Below are positions 46,720 through 57,642 of a stretch of DNA of 64,000 bases, piece after piece. How positions within the stretch are numbered: position 1 is the first letter of the stretch; each line of letters opens with the position of its first letter. The notes beneath the pieces were generated by a model that did not search any database, was not told the DNA's origin, and saw only the letters and a program-made list of their open reading frames with translations. Source of the stretch: Heterohyrax brucei (lineage: Eukaryota > Chordata > Mammalia > Hyracoidea > Procaviidae). Both the position numbers and the translations under genes were made by a program. Location: positions 69,549,833 to 69,613,832 of the forward strand of contig CM053141.1 in NCBI GenBank assembly GCA_028571685.1. The letters run 5' to 3'.

Positions 46720-47940
46720 ACATACGTGTGTGTTCACATTTATATAAAAGCTTTTTGTTATACTGGGAAATGAGGAAACAAAATGTGTCACAGCAGAGCT
46801 TTAAATAGGGCTCCCCCTTTCAGATTATGTAAGTTGGAAAATTGTTTCAAAGAACTTCGGGCCCCATCTAAACAGGAAAAGCTTCACTCAGAGAAGCATG
46901 AAACGTGGTTCACATTCAAGGAAAAAAAATTCTTGTTCAGGAAGGAGGCTACAGCTGCAGCATGTAGACTGATTGTATCCCAGAAAACCCGTGAGCGGTT
47001 ACTTTGGCTGTGTCTAGAGATGATAAGGAAGAATACTATTATATCAGTGTTGGAACAGGAATGTAACTTAGAAGCACATTTTAGAAATGTCTTGCTCCTG
47101 CTAAGACTTTAGTATCAGACTGGCAGAGGGTAGCTGGTTATAAGTGAGTCAGACTTTTGAAAAGTATAATTTTTGTGGCAAGTTAATCTTGCAGCACAGC
47201 TAATCAGTCATTTTTAAATAGACATTTTTTTCTCAGAATATCTTCGTACCTGTTTACACTTATATCACCCATTTTGGGAGTAGGTAGTTTCATCTGTTCT
47301 AGAGTATTTAGGTGTAAGTAGTTTTATCAAATCTAAACTGAGTTTATTCCTAAAGTAGCAGCCCTTCTGTTCACAGCTGTGGCAAGTTCAGGCTCACCTA
47401 GTGGGAGAGCTTGTCCTGGTCCAGCACAGCTAGAGTAGAAGTTCTGCCTATAATAATAGGTGATGAGCCTTTTGATGAGTCTCTGTCATTCTAAGCTCGG
47501 ACTCAAGCATAGCCGAGTGAACCCCAAGAAGCCAAGGGCCGGTGCTGCTGCGTATATGTATGCCTGGGCTTCCACCTTGGCTTCTTTGCTGCTGGGATGA
47601 CCCTATGCTTTCATCTCCTTTTGTTTGCCTAGGTGCTTAGCAACTTGGCCAGCTTTTGCCAGCCCCTCCTACTCAAAGATTTTCTTCCTCTGTCCCCTCC
47701 CCCTGCTGTGCGCCACTGCTGCCTGGATTCTGCAGCCTTACAACTTCCAGCATTGTACCGTCTAGAGACTCCTGTTACCATGCCCCACACCTCAAGACAG
47801 TCTTCATTATGCTGTTAAAGTCAGCCTAGATCAAGTTCAACTTAATTGGGTCTGAATGAATACTGGGATTTGAACTGGTAGCCACCCCTGAGGGAATCAG
47901 CCCTGTTAGCCCAATCATCTTTCTGGCCATTCTGGGTTTT
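46720..47940. other. Apparently single-copy, no gene recognised
   Basis: A 109-codon + frame at 46783-47112 lacks splice signals, domains or an obvious relative. I treat it as chance but cannot exclude a conserved element. Confidence 0.35.
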
Positions 47941-47954
47941 GTTCCTGCCGGGGG

Positions 47955-49030
47955 CCAGCCCCGACACTTTACAGGGTCCCGCACGGAGGGAGGGAGAGGC
48001 GCGGCGGGAAATGAATCAAGGAGACAGAAAAGACTTTTCTGGTTTAAGGCAGCCCGACCCAGAGAGCAAGAGAGAAGGCTGTCTGTCTTTATTGTTTTTA
48101 TAGTAAGAGTGACGTGAATTTTACCCTGCCCACTGACCACACAATCTATTGGCTAGTTCAAAACCAAAACCTCGTGGTTGGCAAATTTGAAACCAAAATC
48201 CTCGTGGTCTTGAGGTGATGTAATTTTTTACCCTGCCACATGAGCTATCAGTTAACTGAAACCTGGTGATCCTTTTAACTGTCAAGGCTTTTTAGATAAT
48301 GGCCTAAGGATGCCTCGAGCTCAATCAGCCCTACTTATACCTCAAGGTTAAAAGGTTCACGAGGAAGGGTCTAAAGTTTATGATCTCTATTTGTTCCTAC
48401 TTTGCTCTTTATCTCTTCCTGCGGGGATAGTAAACATCTACCGTCCCCCACCCTATGTCCTTCTCAAGCTGTTCTAAAGAGGACAATTCCTTTCACATGG
48501 GTGGGGATGTGCAGTTGGGGGAAGTCAGCAGGGGTTGGGCCGGCCTCGTTGCTCTCAAAGCTGGCTGTGTTAGAAATCATTACTCTGAGCTCTTTCTCCA
48601 GAGATTCCTGTACAGGTTTTCCCAATATTATCTCACAGACCAAGGGGGTAGTAAAGGGCCCCTCTCAGAAGGCATCTCCCCTGATCCTTGTGCCAGGAGA
48701 GGAGGGGGTATCTTTTTGAAGAAAATTTGATTAGGAAGCCAAATAATATCAAGGACAGTAGGCTAAAAAACATGTCACAGGTGAGATGCTTCAGCCCGTC
48801 ATTTGCAGGAGCTCGTGACTTTGTCTACAAGGCTGATGGCGGACCTCCGCATGTTCCCAGTATATGCACCTGCCCCTGGGATCCCAGTATTCATCAGTTC
48901 CAGTTAGGAAGGGTTCTGACTTCAGTCATCTCAGCAAGCTCACAGATTCTCCAAGGACATAAAAGGAGGTTGTTACGGAAAAAGGACACTAACCGTTCTC
49001 TGCCTCCACTGAGAATAGACTAAGAGGAAA
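47955..49030 (-). repeat. Probable betaretrovirus-like (ERV2) LTR, reverse
   Basis: The plus strand starts with the near-palindrome tgccgggggccagccccgac and continues through a GC-rich U5-like part. A reverse poly(A) region is near 48090 (caataaagacagac on the minus strand), followed by a long U3-like stretch. The right boundary is uncertain. The class is inferred from length and the end sequence. Open frames inside are not recognisable genes. Confidence 0.5.
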
Positions 49031-49370
49031 GTGTGAGTTAATGCTTGATAAGTTAAGTACTTGAGTACTCTGACACAAAATTATTTATTAATAGGTAAAA
49101 TGAAATATCACAGTTAAAGTACAACTCCCTCAATATCTACTGCAACAAAAGTAGAAAATTATGGAATTATTGCTGAGAGAACTATCACTGTGAGCAGAAT
49201 GTTCAAAGAGGCATACACTGTGACCAAGTATGATTTATTCCGTGAATCCAGGGATGGTTCAACATTAGAAACTTATTCAGTGTAATACACCACATCAATA
49301 GAACAAAGGCTAAAAAACATGACAGTCTCTGTGGATGCCAAAAAATGCGTCTGATCAAATCCAACATCTT

Positions 49371-50470
49371 TTTTATTTTATTCTATTTTTTAATTGTACT
49401 TCAGATAAAGGTTTATAGAGCAAATTCATTTCTCATTAAACACTACACATATTGTTTTGTGACATTGGTTGATGTTGTGAATTGAATGGTATCCCCCAAA
49501 AATGTGTGTAGCCATGTGCCCGGAGCATGATTCCCGGTATTCTATTGATTGTTTTCCATTTTGTGGTTTTCCTATGCTGTATATTAAAGGATGAGGGTGG
49601 GGCTGTAAATCCCTTCATAGGATCACCTCCCTGCTCCACTGCAAAGGGAGTTTCCCTGGAGTATGGCTTGTCCCACCCTTAGTCTTTTGATTCTACAAGA
49701 AGTAAAAGGAAAGGAAAGCAGGCAAAGAATTGGGAACCTCACACCATCAAGAAAGCAGCACCAGGAGAAGAGCACATCCTTCAGACCTGAGGTTCCTGTA
49801 CCTAGATGCTCCCCAACACAAGGACTTTCTTCCAAAGCTGACGGTGGGGAAATCCTTGTCCTGGTGCAGACATCCTGAATTTGGACTTGTAACCTACTGG
49901 ACTATGTAAGAATAAACTTTCCTTTGTTGCAGCCCTCTACTTTATGGTATTTCTGTTAGAGCAGCAGTAGTTGACTAAAACAGTTGCCAACTCAATGATA
50001 TAGCACCACTCTCCCCTTAAAGTTGGGTTCCAGACTAACAGCTTTCCCATCCCCGTCTGTCTTTCCTTGCTCATGAGACTAGAGTGTCCATTTAGTCTGG
50101 TTTTCTTGTCACAGGCCTGTCTCATCTTTGACTGAGGGTGAACCTTAGGAGTGACTTCGCTACTGAGCTGTAAGAGTGTCCAGATGACATATTCTTGGGT
50201 TTTCTCTAGTTTCTTTCAGACTAGTAAGTCTGGGTTTTTATTTGTGTTTGTTTTTTTTGTGAGTTATAATTTTGTTTGACATTTTTGTCCAACTCTGTCT
50301 AGGCCCCTCTGTGGTGATCCCAGTCAGAGCAGTTGGTGGTGTTAACTGGGTGCTATTTAGTTCTGCTAGACCTAGCCTAATGGAGGGTGAGGTAGTTGTG
50401 GTCCATTAGTCATTTGGACTAATCCTTCCTTGTGTCTGGTTTTCTTCATTGTCCCTTTTTCCAGATAGGG
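49371..50470 (-). mobile_element. L1 3' UTR, reverse, nested in L1 ORF2
   Basis: It begins with a T-rich reverse poly(A) tail (tttttattttattctatttt) and the reverse L1 3' end (taattgtacttcagataaag), and runs to 50470. It is flanked by ccaacatc at 49361-49368 and 50471-50478, a target duplication within the host ORF2. A MaLR LTR is inserted in it. Confidence 0.85.
49473..49982 (+). repeat. MaLR-type solo LTR nested in L1
   Basis: The 510-bp copy opens tgttgtgaattgaatggtat and closes gttgactaaaaca, with aataaa near 49911. Flanks gttga and gttgc (4 of 5) are a probable target duplication. Confidence 0.85.
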
Positions 50471-51023
50471 CCAACATCCTTTCTTGATGAAAATCCTCAA
50501 GAAGTTTGGAATAGAAAGGAAGTTCCTCTTTAAGATTCAAGTCGTATATGAAAAGCCAACAGCCAACGTTATATTTAATGGAGAAGGATTAAGCATTTTC
50601 CCCTTGAAATCAAGAACAAGACAAGGATGCCCTCTCTCCCTATTTCTATGTAATATTGTATTAGAATTCCTAGGCAGAACAGTAACACAAGAAAAAGAAA
50701 GAAAAAGGCATCTAGATCAGGGGGATAAAGAAGTAAAATTGTCTTTACTCATGGGAGACATGATCCTGTATATAGGACATTCCAGAGTCCTCAAGAAACC
50801 TTCTTGACCTAATAGAAAAATTTAGCAAAGTTGCAGATTACAAGGTCAACAAACAAAAGTCGGTTGAGTTTCTGTACACTAGCAATGAGAAATCTGAAAG
50901 AGAATTTAGGGACACAGTTCCATTCTCAGTAGTATGTAAGAGAATAAAATACCTAGGGGTAAATTTAACCAGAAAACTGAAAGACTTGCACAATGAAATT
51001 TAGGAAATTCAAAGAATATTTAA

Positions 51024-51507
51024 TGTTGAGGAGATAATGACACAGAACAGAAGCAGAGACACACCAGTGTAAGGGTCCAGTGAAGTTTATTCAAAGAGTA
51101 AGAAATTGGGGGCTGAGCCAAGAGTGGCTCAGCAGACCGCTAGCCAGTAGGACAGGTTATTTATAGTTTTCAGTTTCCAGTAAGGTAGTGTGCAGTGAGG
51201 GGATTTATGGTTTGATAAGGGAAAAATGTTAGTTAAGGAGGAGAGGGGTAGCAAGAAGTTCCAGTAAGGGGATTCATAGTCTGATAAAGAAGATGTGTGG
51301 GTTAGAAGGGAGAGGGGGTGAGGTTTGTTTATGGTTAAGGTTTAATAAGGGAAGAGCTTTGATTAGAAGAGTAGGGGTGGCAGGCATAAAGTTTGTTTGT
51401 GGTCAAATCCCTGTGGGCTGTTTTTGGGTGATGGCAGGGTGAGATGGCAGATGCTAAAACGTCTCTGGAATCTAGGGACATGGCAGGGGAAGATGCCTTG
51501 TGCTAAA
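51024..51507 (-). repeat. ERV solo LTR, reverse, same family as 43615-44085
   Basis: It starts tgttgaggagataatgacac. It contains the reverse of aataaacttcactggaccct and of tgtgtctctgcttctgtt, which nearly match the LTR at 43615. It sits inside an L1 ORF2 fragment. The right end is set by the resumption of L1 text (atgttcatgggtcag). Confidence 0.75.
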
Positions 51508-51711
51508 ACCATGTTCATGGGTCAGAAGACTTAGTATTAAGATACCAGTACTACCCAAAGCGGTCTGTAGATTCAACCCAATCCTGATCAAAATTAAGCA
51601 ACCTTTACAGAAATAAACTAAATCCTCAGCTTTGTGTCGAATGGCAAGAGGGCCTGAGTAGCAAAAGCAGTGTTGAAACACAAGAACAAGGCAGGAGGGC
51701 TCACACTTGGT

Positions 51712-52728
51712 GTCATGGACTGAATTGTACCTCCTCCCCCATGAAAAGTGTAGCCATTTGGCTAGGCCATGATTCCTCATATTGTGTGATGTTTCTCTAT
51801 GCTGTAAATCCTGACTCTGTGATATTAATGAAGGAGGACTGGCAGCATTTGTGTTGGTGGGGTAGGACTCAGTGTGTAAGATTGTGTTGTGCCTTAAGGC
51901 AATCCTTTGGCGTATAAAGAAAAGCTGCCAGAGAGATCTGGGGACCTCATACTGCCAGGAAAGAAACAGTGCCAGGAGCAAGAGCAGAGGTTGAACTTTG
52001 GAAGGACCTGGGGGGTCCCTGCACATCTAAAGTTCCCAATACAGGAGAAGATTGACAGCAGAAACTATCATGGATTAAACTTGTGTCCCCCCAGAACTGT
52101 GTAGCTGGGCCGTGGTTCCCAGTATTTTCTGATTGTCCTCCATTCTGTGATGTTCCCACACTGTATGTTAGAGGATTAGGATGGGGTGTAAATCCCTTCG
52201 TAAGATCACCTCGCTGCTCCGCTATAAAGGGAGTTTCCCTGGAGTATAACTTGTACCACCCTTTATCCTTTTATCTTACAAGATATAAAAGGAAAGGGAA
52301 GCAAGCGGAGAGTTGGAAACCTCACACCATCAAGAAAGCAGCACCAGGAGAAGAATGCGTCCCTCAGACCTGAGATTCCTGTGCCACGATGCTTCCTGAA
52401 CAAAGACTAACGCAGCAGGAAGACTTTCCTCCAGAGCTGATGGGAAGACTTTCCTCTGGAGTGGACATCCTGAATTTGGACTGGTAGCCTACCAAACTGT
52501 GTAAGAATAAACTTTTATTTGCTAAAGACATCTACACTGTGGTATTTCTGTTAGAGCAGTAATAGATGACTAAAACAGAGACTTCCTCCAGAGCCAACAG
52601 AGAAAGTCTTCACCTGGAACTGACACCCTCAATTTGGGCTTTTAGCCTACTAGACTGTGAGAAAATAAAAATTCTCTTTTTAAAGTCATTTATTTGTGAC
52701 ATTTCTGCTAAAGGAGCCCTAGACGAGT
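51712..52728 (+). repeat. MaLR-type LTR, older subfamily, split by a younger LTR
   Basis: The halves are 51712-52065 (tgtcatggactgaattgtac, tgtgatattaatgaaggagg, aggtaggactcagtgt-like) and 52578-52728 (gacttcctccagagccaaca to ggagccctagacgag). A younger LTR lies between them, and another abuts the 3' end. Confidence 0.8.
52066..52577 (+). repeat. MaLR-type solo LTR nested inside an older LTR
   Basis: The 512-bp copy opens tatcatggattaaacttgtg and closes atgactaaaaca, with aataaa near 52507. Flanks gaaac and gagac (4 of 5) fit a 5-bp target duplication. Confidence 0.85.
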
Positions 52729-53233
52729 GTCATGGATTGATTTGTGTCCCCCCAAAAATATGTGTAGCCATGTGGCTGGGCCATGACTCCCAGTATCTTG
52801 CCACTGTCCTCCGTTTTGTAGTTTTCCTATGCTGTATGTTAAAGGATTAGGGCGGGACTGTAAATCCCTTTATAAGATCACTTCCTCGCTCCACTATGAA
52901 GGGAGTTTCCCTGGAGTGTGGCTTTCCCCACCATTAGTCCTTTCATCCTGCAAAAGATAAAAGGAAAGAGAAGCAAGCAGAGAGTTGGGAACCTCACACC
53001 ATCAAGGAAGCAGCACCGGAGAAGAGCACATCCTTCAGACCTGAGGTTCCTGCGCCAAGGCGCTCCCTGGACAAAGACTGATGCAATACCAGACTTTTCC
53101 TCCAGAGCCGACAAGAGCGGACGCCCTGAATATGGACTTGTAGCCTACCGGACTGTGTAAGAACAAACCTTTCTTTCTTAAAGCCATCCACTCGGTGGTA
53201 TTTCTGTTAGAGCAGCCCCAGCTGACTCAAACA
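52729..53233 (+). repeat. MaLR-type solo LTR, young subfamily
   Basis: The 505-bp copy opens tgtcatggattgatttgtgt and closes gctgactcaaaca. The usual aataaa reads aacaaa (53162), so its poly(A) signal is weakened. It replaces the last bases of the older LTR to its left. Confidence 0.85.
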
Positions 53234-53690
53234 GCACTGTTACAGCCATCATGCCAGTCCGCCTCATTGACGGTCTCCGTTTTGCTGTTGTTGGTGATGA
53301 TCCTTACCTTACCAAGCATGTTGTCCTTCTCCAGGGAGGATCCCTTCTGATAACATGTCCAAAGTATGTGAGACGAACTCTTGCCATCCTTGCTTGTAAG
53401 GAGGATTCTGGTTGTACTGCTTCTAAGACAGGTTGGTTCATTCTTTAGGTGGCGAAGGTTTGTTTAATATTCTTTGCCAAAACTGTAGTTCAAAGATGTC
53501 GATTCTGTGGTCTTCCTTATTCAGTCCCTAGTTTTTGCATGCATATGAGACAATTGAAAATATCGTGGTTTGGTTCAGATGCACCTTAGCCCTTAAGGTG
53601 ATATCTTTGCTTTTTAGCACCTTAAACTGGACTTTTGAAGCAGATTTTCCCAATGTAATGTGTCAAATGATTTTTGACAAAGGTCATGGT
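53234..53690 (-). repeat. RTE-type LINE, reverse, 3' ORF2 part
   Basis: Reverse RTE text includes taccaagcatgttgtccttc, cataacatgtccaaagtatg-like sequence and cttaaggtgatatctttgct. It matches the reverse copies at 31180-31500 and 63060-63300. Confidence 0.8.
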
Positions 53691-54968
53691 TTTATGGGAC
53701 ATCTCAGTTAACTGACCTAATAACATGTTCAGTGCATCTTTTCTGCCTCCTGCTTTTTCCATAATGCCTGAAGTTTCAAAAGCTTGCAGCAGCTATCCAA
53801 AGCACAATAACTGGTCTCCATATATCTGGAGCAACAGAGGGAAAAAAGGAGAATCAGGAATAGGAGAAGGATATGGAATATGTAGCTAATTCCTCCATTA
53901 GCAACTAACTGCCTTCTTTGCTGTGACACCAGAATAATGCAGTAGCGCTGGCAGCCGTTACTGAACATTTTATCAAAAATTATGTAGAAGACTATAGAAG
54001 ACTCTTTGATCAAAATGGGCAAAGTGAAGAACAGATTTTCAAATTCTCATGGACTGTAGACATTCTGGAGCTGTGGAGGATAGACGAATCACTGAGACTA
54101 TTGCCCTGAGACAACCTTTAAACTTGGAAACCAAAACTATTCCCTAAAGGCAACTTGAAACCAAACAGTAGTTTAGCCAGTTAAAAAGACCTGCCTTCAA
54201 CATTATGCTCTTTTAAGAACTATTTATATTAGATCAGATTGATAACAGTAACTCAGAGGATTACATAGGAACCTTAGAGGGCAGTGAGTTTATGTTAATG
54301 GAGGAATGACTCAATAAATAAAGTTGAGTGTCATGGATTGAATTGTGTCCCCCCAAAAATATGTGTAGCCACGTGACTGGGCCATGATTCCCAGTATCTC
54401 GTGACTGTCTCCCGCTTTCCGGTTTTCCTATGCTGCATGTTAAAGGATTAGGGTGGGGCTGTAAATCCCTTCATAGGATCACCTCCTTGTTCCACTATAA
54501 AGGAAGTTTCCCTGGAGTATGGCTTCCCCCATCCTTAATCCTTTCATCCTATGAGAGATAAAGAGAAGCAGGTATAGAATTGGGAACCTCATACCATCAA
54601 AAAAGCAGCACAGGGAGAAGAGCGTGTCCTTCAGACCTGAGGTTCCTGTGCCAAGATGCTCCCTGGACAAAGACTGATGTAATACCAGACTTTCCTCCAG
54701 AGCCCACAAGGGGGAAAGCATTCCCCTGGAGCCAACACCCTAAATATAGACTTGCAGCCTACCAGACTATGTTAAGAATAAACCTTCCTTTGTTAATGCT
54801 ATCCACTCAGTGGTATTTCTGTTAGAGCAGCCCTAGCTGACTAAAACAGTGAGAATGGCTACACACCTCAGAGAATGTAATCAGTGGCACTGAATTGTAC
54901 ATGTAGAAACAGCTGAATTTGTATGTTTTATTGTGCACAGTCTCAACAGCTAAATAAAATTTAGGGTG
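53691..54968 (+). repeat. L1 3' UTR, interrupted by a LTR
   Basis: The host text (gggacatctcagttaactga, attctcatggactgtagaca, cttgaaaccaaacagtagtt) resumes after the LTR with gtgagaatggctacacacct. It ends tgaattgtacatgtagaaac then cagtctcaacag. A second copy of the same 3' UTR lies at 56470-57175. Confidence 0.8.
54329..54848 (+). repeat. MaLR-type solo LTR nested in L1
   Basis: The 520-bp copy opens tgtcatggattgaattgtgt and closes agctgactaaaaca, with aataaa near 54777. Flanks ttgag and gtgag match at 4 of 5 positions. Confidence 0.87.
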
Positions 54969-55134
54969 GGAGTATCCACAATGAGATACTAGTTCACTCC
55001 CAGTAGGAGGGCTAACATTTAAAAATACTACTAATACTACTAATAATAAATGTTGGTCAGGATATGGGGAAAATGGAACCCGTACACATTGATGATGGGA
55101 ATGCAAAATGTATAGTTTGGAAAACAGTAAGAGT

Positions 55135-55652
55135 TGTTATGGATTGAATTGTGTCCCAAAAAACTGTAGCAATTTATGTCTAGGCCATGATTCCCAGTGT
55201 TGTGTGGTGGTTCTGCATTTTGTGATCTGATATAATCATCCCATGTGTTGTAAATCCTAATCTCTATGCTGTTAATCAGGCAGGATTAGAGGCAGTTATG
55301 TTAATGAAGCAAGACACAATCTACAGGATTAGGTTGTATCTTTAGTCAGCCTCTTTTGAGATATAAAAGAGACAATCAGGAGAAAAGAGGACCTCTTACC
55401 ATGAAGAAAGAAAAGCCAGATGCACAAAATGTCCTTTGGACCTGGGGTCCCTGCACTGAGAAACTCCTAAAGCTAGGGAGAGATTGATGAAAGGGACACT
55501 CCCCAGGCCCAACTGTGAGAGAAAGCCTTCCCTTGGGCTGGTGCATTGAATTCAGAGTCGTGCCTCAGAGACTGTGAGAGAATAAGTTTATGCTTGTTAA
55601 AGCCACCCACCTGTAGTATTTCTGTTGTAGCAGCACTAGATAACTAAGACCA
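55135..55652 (+). repeat. MaLR-type solo LTR, older subfamily, nested in L1
   Basis: It opens tgttatggattgaattgtgt and closes gataactaagacc. It contains the older-subfamily middle ggcagttatgttaatgaagc. Confidence 0.8.
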
Positions 55653-55766
55653 AAATGCTAAAACTAGAACTACCGTATTAGCTAGCAGGTCTACTCCTTA
55701 GGTACATATTCAAAGGACTTGAAAGCAGAAACTCAGCAGATACTTGTACACCAGTGTTCACTGCAG

Positions 55767-55900
55767 CATTTATATAAAGAGATAAGAACAAACAGCTGTA
55801 TTGAGAGCAAGGGTTTGTAGTAGTTACCAGGGACAGGAGGATGAGGGTGAGAGAAGGGTATTGCTTATGGAGTACTGAGTTTCAGGTTACAGCAATGAGA
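55767..55900 (+). repeat. 134-bp duplication, copy 1
   Basis: It aligns without gaps to 56110-56243 with about 7 mismatches (about 95 percent identity, counted by eye). It sits within the L1 ORF2-end text between ttcactgcagcatt and aatagccaaaatatgg, which are adjacent in a normal L1, so copy 1 is the inserted one. Confidence 0.9.
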
Positions 55901-56109
55901 AATAGCCAAAATATGGAAACAATCTAAATGCCCATCAATGGATGAATGAATAAACAAAATGTGGTTCCTACATACAGTAGAGTAGTACTTAGCTATTAAG
56001 AGAAATAAAGTCTTCATGCATTTTACAACATGTGTGGAACTTGCAGGCAATTGGTTAAGTAAAATCATTCAGTCACAAATGGACAAATACTGTATGACTT
56101 GTATGACTT

Positions 56110-56243
56110 CATTTATATAAAGAGATAAGAACAAACAGCTGTATTGAAAGCAAGGGTTTGTAGTGGTTATCAGAGACAAGAGGATGAGGGTGAGAGAAGG
56201 CTATTGCTTATGGAGTACTGAGTTTCAGTTTACAGCAATGAGA
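56110..56243 (+). repeat. 134-bp duplication, copy 2
   Basis: It lies at the expected place downstream of the ORF2 end, after actgtatgacttgtatgac, so it is likely the original. It starts catttatataaagagataag, as does copy 1. Confidence 0.85.
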
Positions 56244-57162
56244 AAAATCACATTGATTAAGCATAGGATTGCATAACTGATTAATGTGGTTGCTTCAACA
56301 AGTTGTACATCTATAGAATGTTGAATTAACAAAAGTTGTATGATAGATATAGTTACAACAATAACCAAGCAAACAGATGGGGGGAGAAGCCAGTGAGGCT
56401 ACTTGTGTACAACTAACGGGTCATGGAATTTGGCTCCTTTGTTTGGAGGATTAGGGCCCTGGTTTCAAGGAACATCCCCGTGGTTTCATGGAATGTCTCA
56501 GTTAATTGGTGTAATAATGCATTTAGTGCTTACATTTTATCTCTTAGTTTGTTGCCTGCTGCCTGGTCTTAAAAGCTTGTAAGCAGCCTGCCAAGGTACA
56601 ATTGTCCCTATTCGCCTGGAGCAACAAAGGAAAAGGACGTCAAGAATAAAGGAGGGTTTGGAATGTTTGACTAATTGCCTTCATAACAGCTACTCTCACT
56701 GGATGGTGCCCACATACCACTATTGAACATCCTAATCAAATATTCCACAGAAGAATCCTAATCAAAAGTGTTAAAATGCAGAATGAAATTTCAGATTCTC
56801 ATGGAATCCAGATTTTCTAGAGCCGTGGAGCCTGGATAAACCCCTGAAACTATTGCCATGTGATAATCTGTAAATCTGAAACCAAAAATATTCCCTGAGG
56901 TCTTCTTGAAACCAAACAATAGTTTAGCTTAACTAGTAAAGAATGCCTTGATCATTGTGCTCTTTTGGGATCTGTAAGGAATCAAATTGATAATAGCAAC
57001 TTGAAAGATTAGGTAAGAACCTTAGTGAGTTGATTTTAATGTGAGAACAACTCAGAGAAAGGCTGTACATCTCAAAGAATGTAAGCAGTGTCACTGAATT
57101 ATACATGTAGAAATTGTTGAATTGGTGTATGTTTTGCTGTATGTATTCTCAACAACAACAAA

Positions 57163-57642
57163 TTACTTTTTTAAAAAAGAACCTAGCACCACCAATCTAA
57201 AATGCAGGCACCAAAGCTGAACACTGCCTTTGACCTTCAGAAGGCATATGTATTTGGCAAAATGGACAGCCCAAATCTTGTGTGGAACAAGTGCAGAAGA
57301 TGGAAAAGTTGAAGCTCTAGAGACAGACATCTGAAAAGTTTGGCTCTTAACCAAAATGAATCCATTACACCTGCTGAATCTGTCTGGATTCCATTTCCTT
57401 TCAGGGATCATAAATTGAATGGCCATCCAGATGTGCCATGTATATTTTGCCACCTGTTTTAGAGAACTATCTGGCATTCTTACTTCCTTGCTATGGCTGG
57501 AGGAATTTTCCATTCTCCTCCAGTGCCCTCCATTCTCTTGAATGAGTGTTATTTGTGTTGCTTCATGCAGATTCAAATTTACCATCCAGCTCTCTTCCTC
57601 TTTGTTCAGCGCTGACTCATTTTCCCCAGGTAATTTGTTCAT
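57163..57642 (-). other. 159-codon open frame of unknown origin
   Basis: This is one of the longest open frames in the window outside annotated repeats. It would start MNKLPGENESALNKEEE and end VVLGSFLKK. It includes a W/K-rich middle (KYTWHIWMAIQFMIPERKW). I recognise no family. There is no clear promoter, splice signal or poly(A) tail on the minus strand. Upstream minus-strand sequence shows open pieces in other frames (NMDIRIKAQEKASKMSYHHL), which would fit a decayed retrocopy. It lies antisense to NLN, about 570 bp before the exon at 58214. It may equally be chance. Confidence 0.25.

Larger units (their letters stand above)
49205..51711 (+). repeat. L1 ORF2 fragment (forward), broken by three insertions
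   Basis: L1 ORF2 text lies at 49205-49370 (KYDLFRESRDGS), 50471-51023 (TRQGCPLSLFLCNIVLEFL, the RT thumb-side motif) and 51508-51711 (DTSTTQSGL-like). It is interrupted by a reverse L1 3' end at 49371-50470 and an ERV LTR at 51024-51507, and is cut at 51712 by a MaLR LTR. The catalytic YADD-like position reads LLMGDM, and stops are present. Confidence 0.85.
54978..57175 (+). repeat. L1 ORF2 end plus 3' UTR, with nested LTR and internal duplication
   Basis: It starts in the L1 ORF2-end region (gagatactagttcactccca, aatgttggtcaggatatggg) and continues after the LTR with catattcaaaggacttgaaa and ggaaacaatctaaatgccca. It ends in the 3' UTR closing attctcaacaacaacaaa. The same 3' UTR type occurs at 53691-54968. 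Confidence 0.8.

Noticed and set aside
46783-47112. 109-codon plus-strand frame
   Set aside because: There is no domain, no splice context and no Kozak-type start. It is treated as chance within single-copy intron sequence.
50484-50807. Plus-strand 107-codon frame with an RT motif
   Set aside because: It is an inactivated L1 ORF2 fragment. The YADD-like site is lost and the frame ends early.
51472-52026. 184-codon minus-strand open frame, the longest listed frame
   Set aside because: It crosses the junctions of an ERV LTR, an L1 fragment and a MaLR LTR, so it is a composite of repeats read backwards with no recognisable domain.
52878-53191. Similar minus- and plus-strand frames recurring at 37 kb, 49.7 kb, 53 kb and 54.5 kb, resembling a protein family
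   Set aside because: They are the same reading frames of repeated MaLR LTR copies and contain no coding signal.
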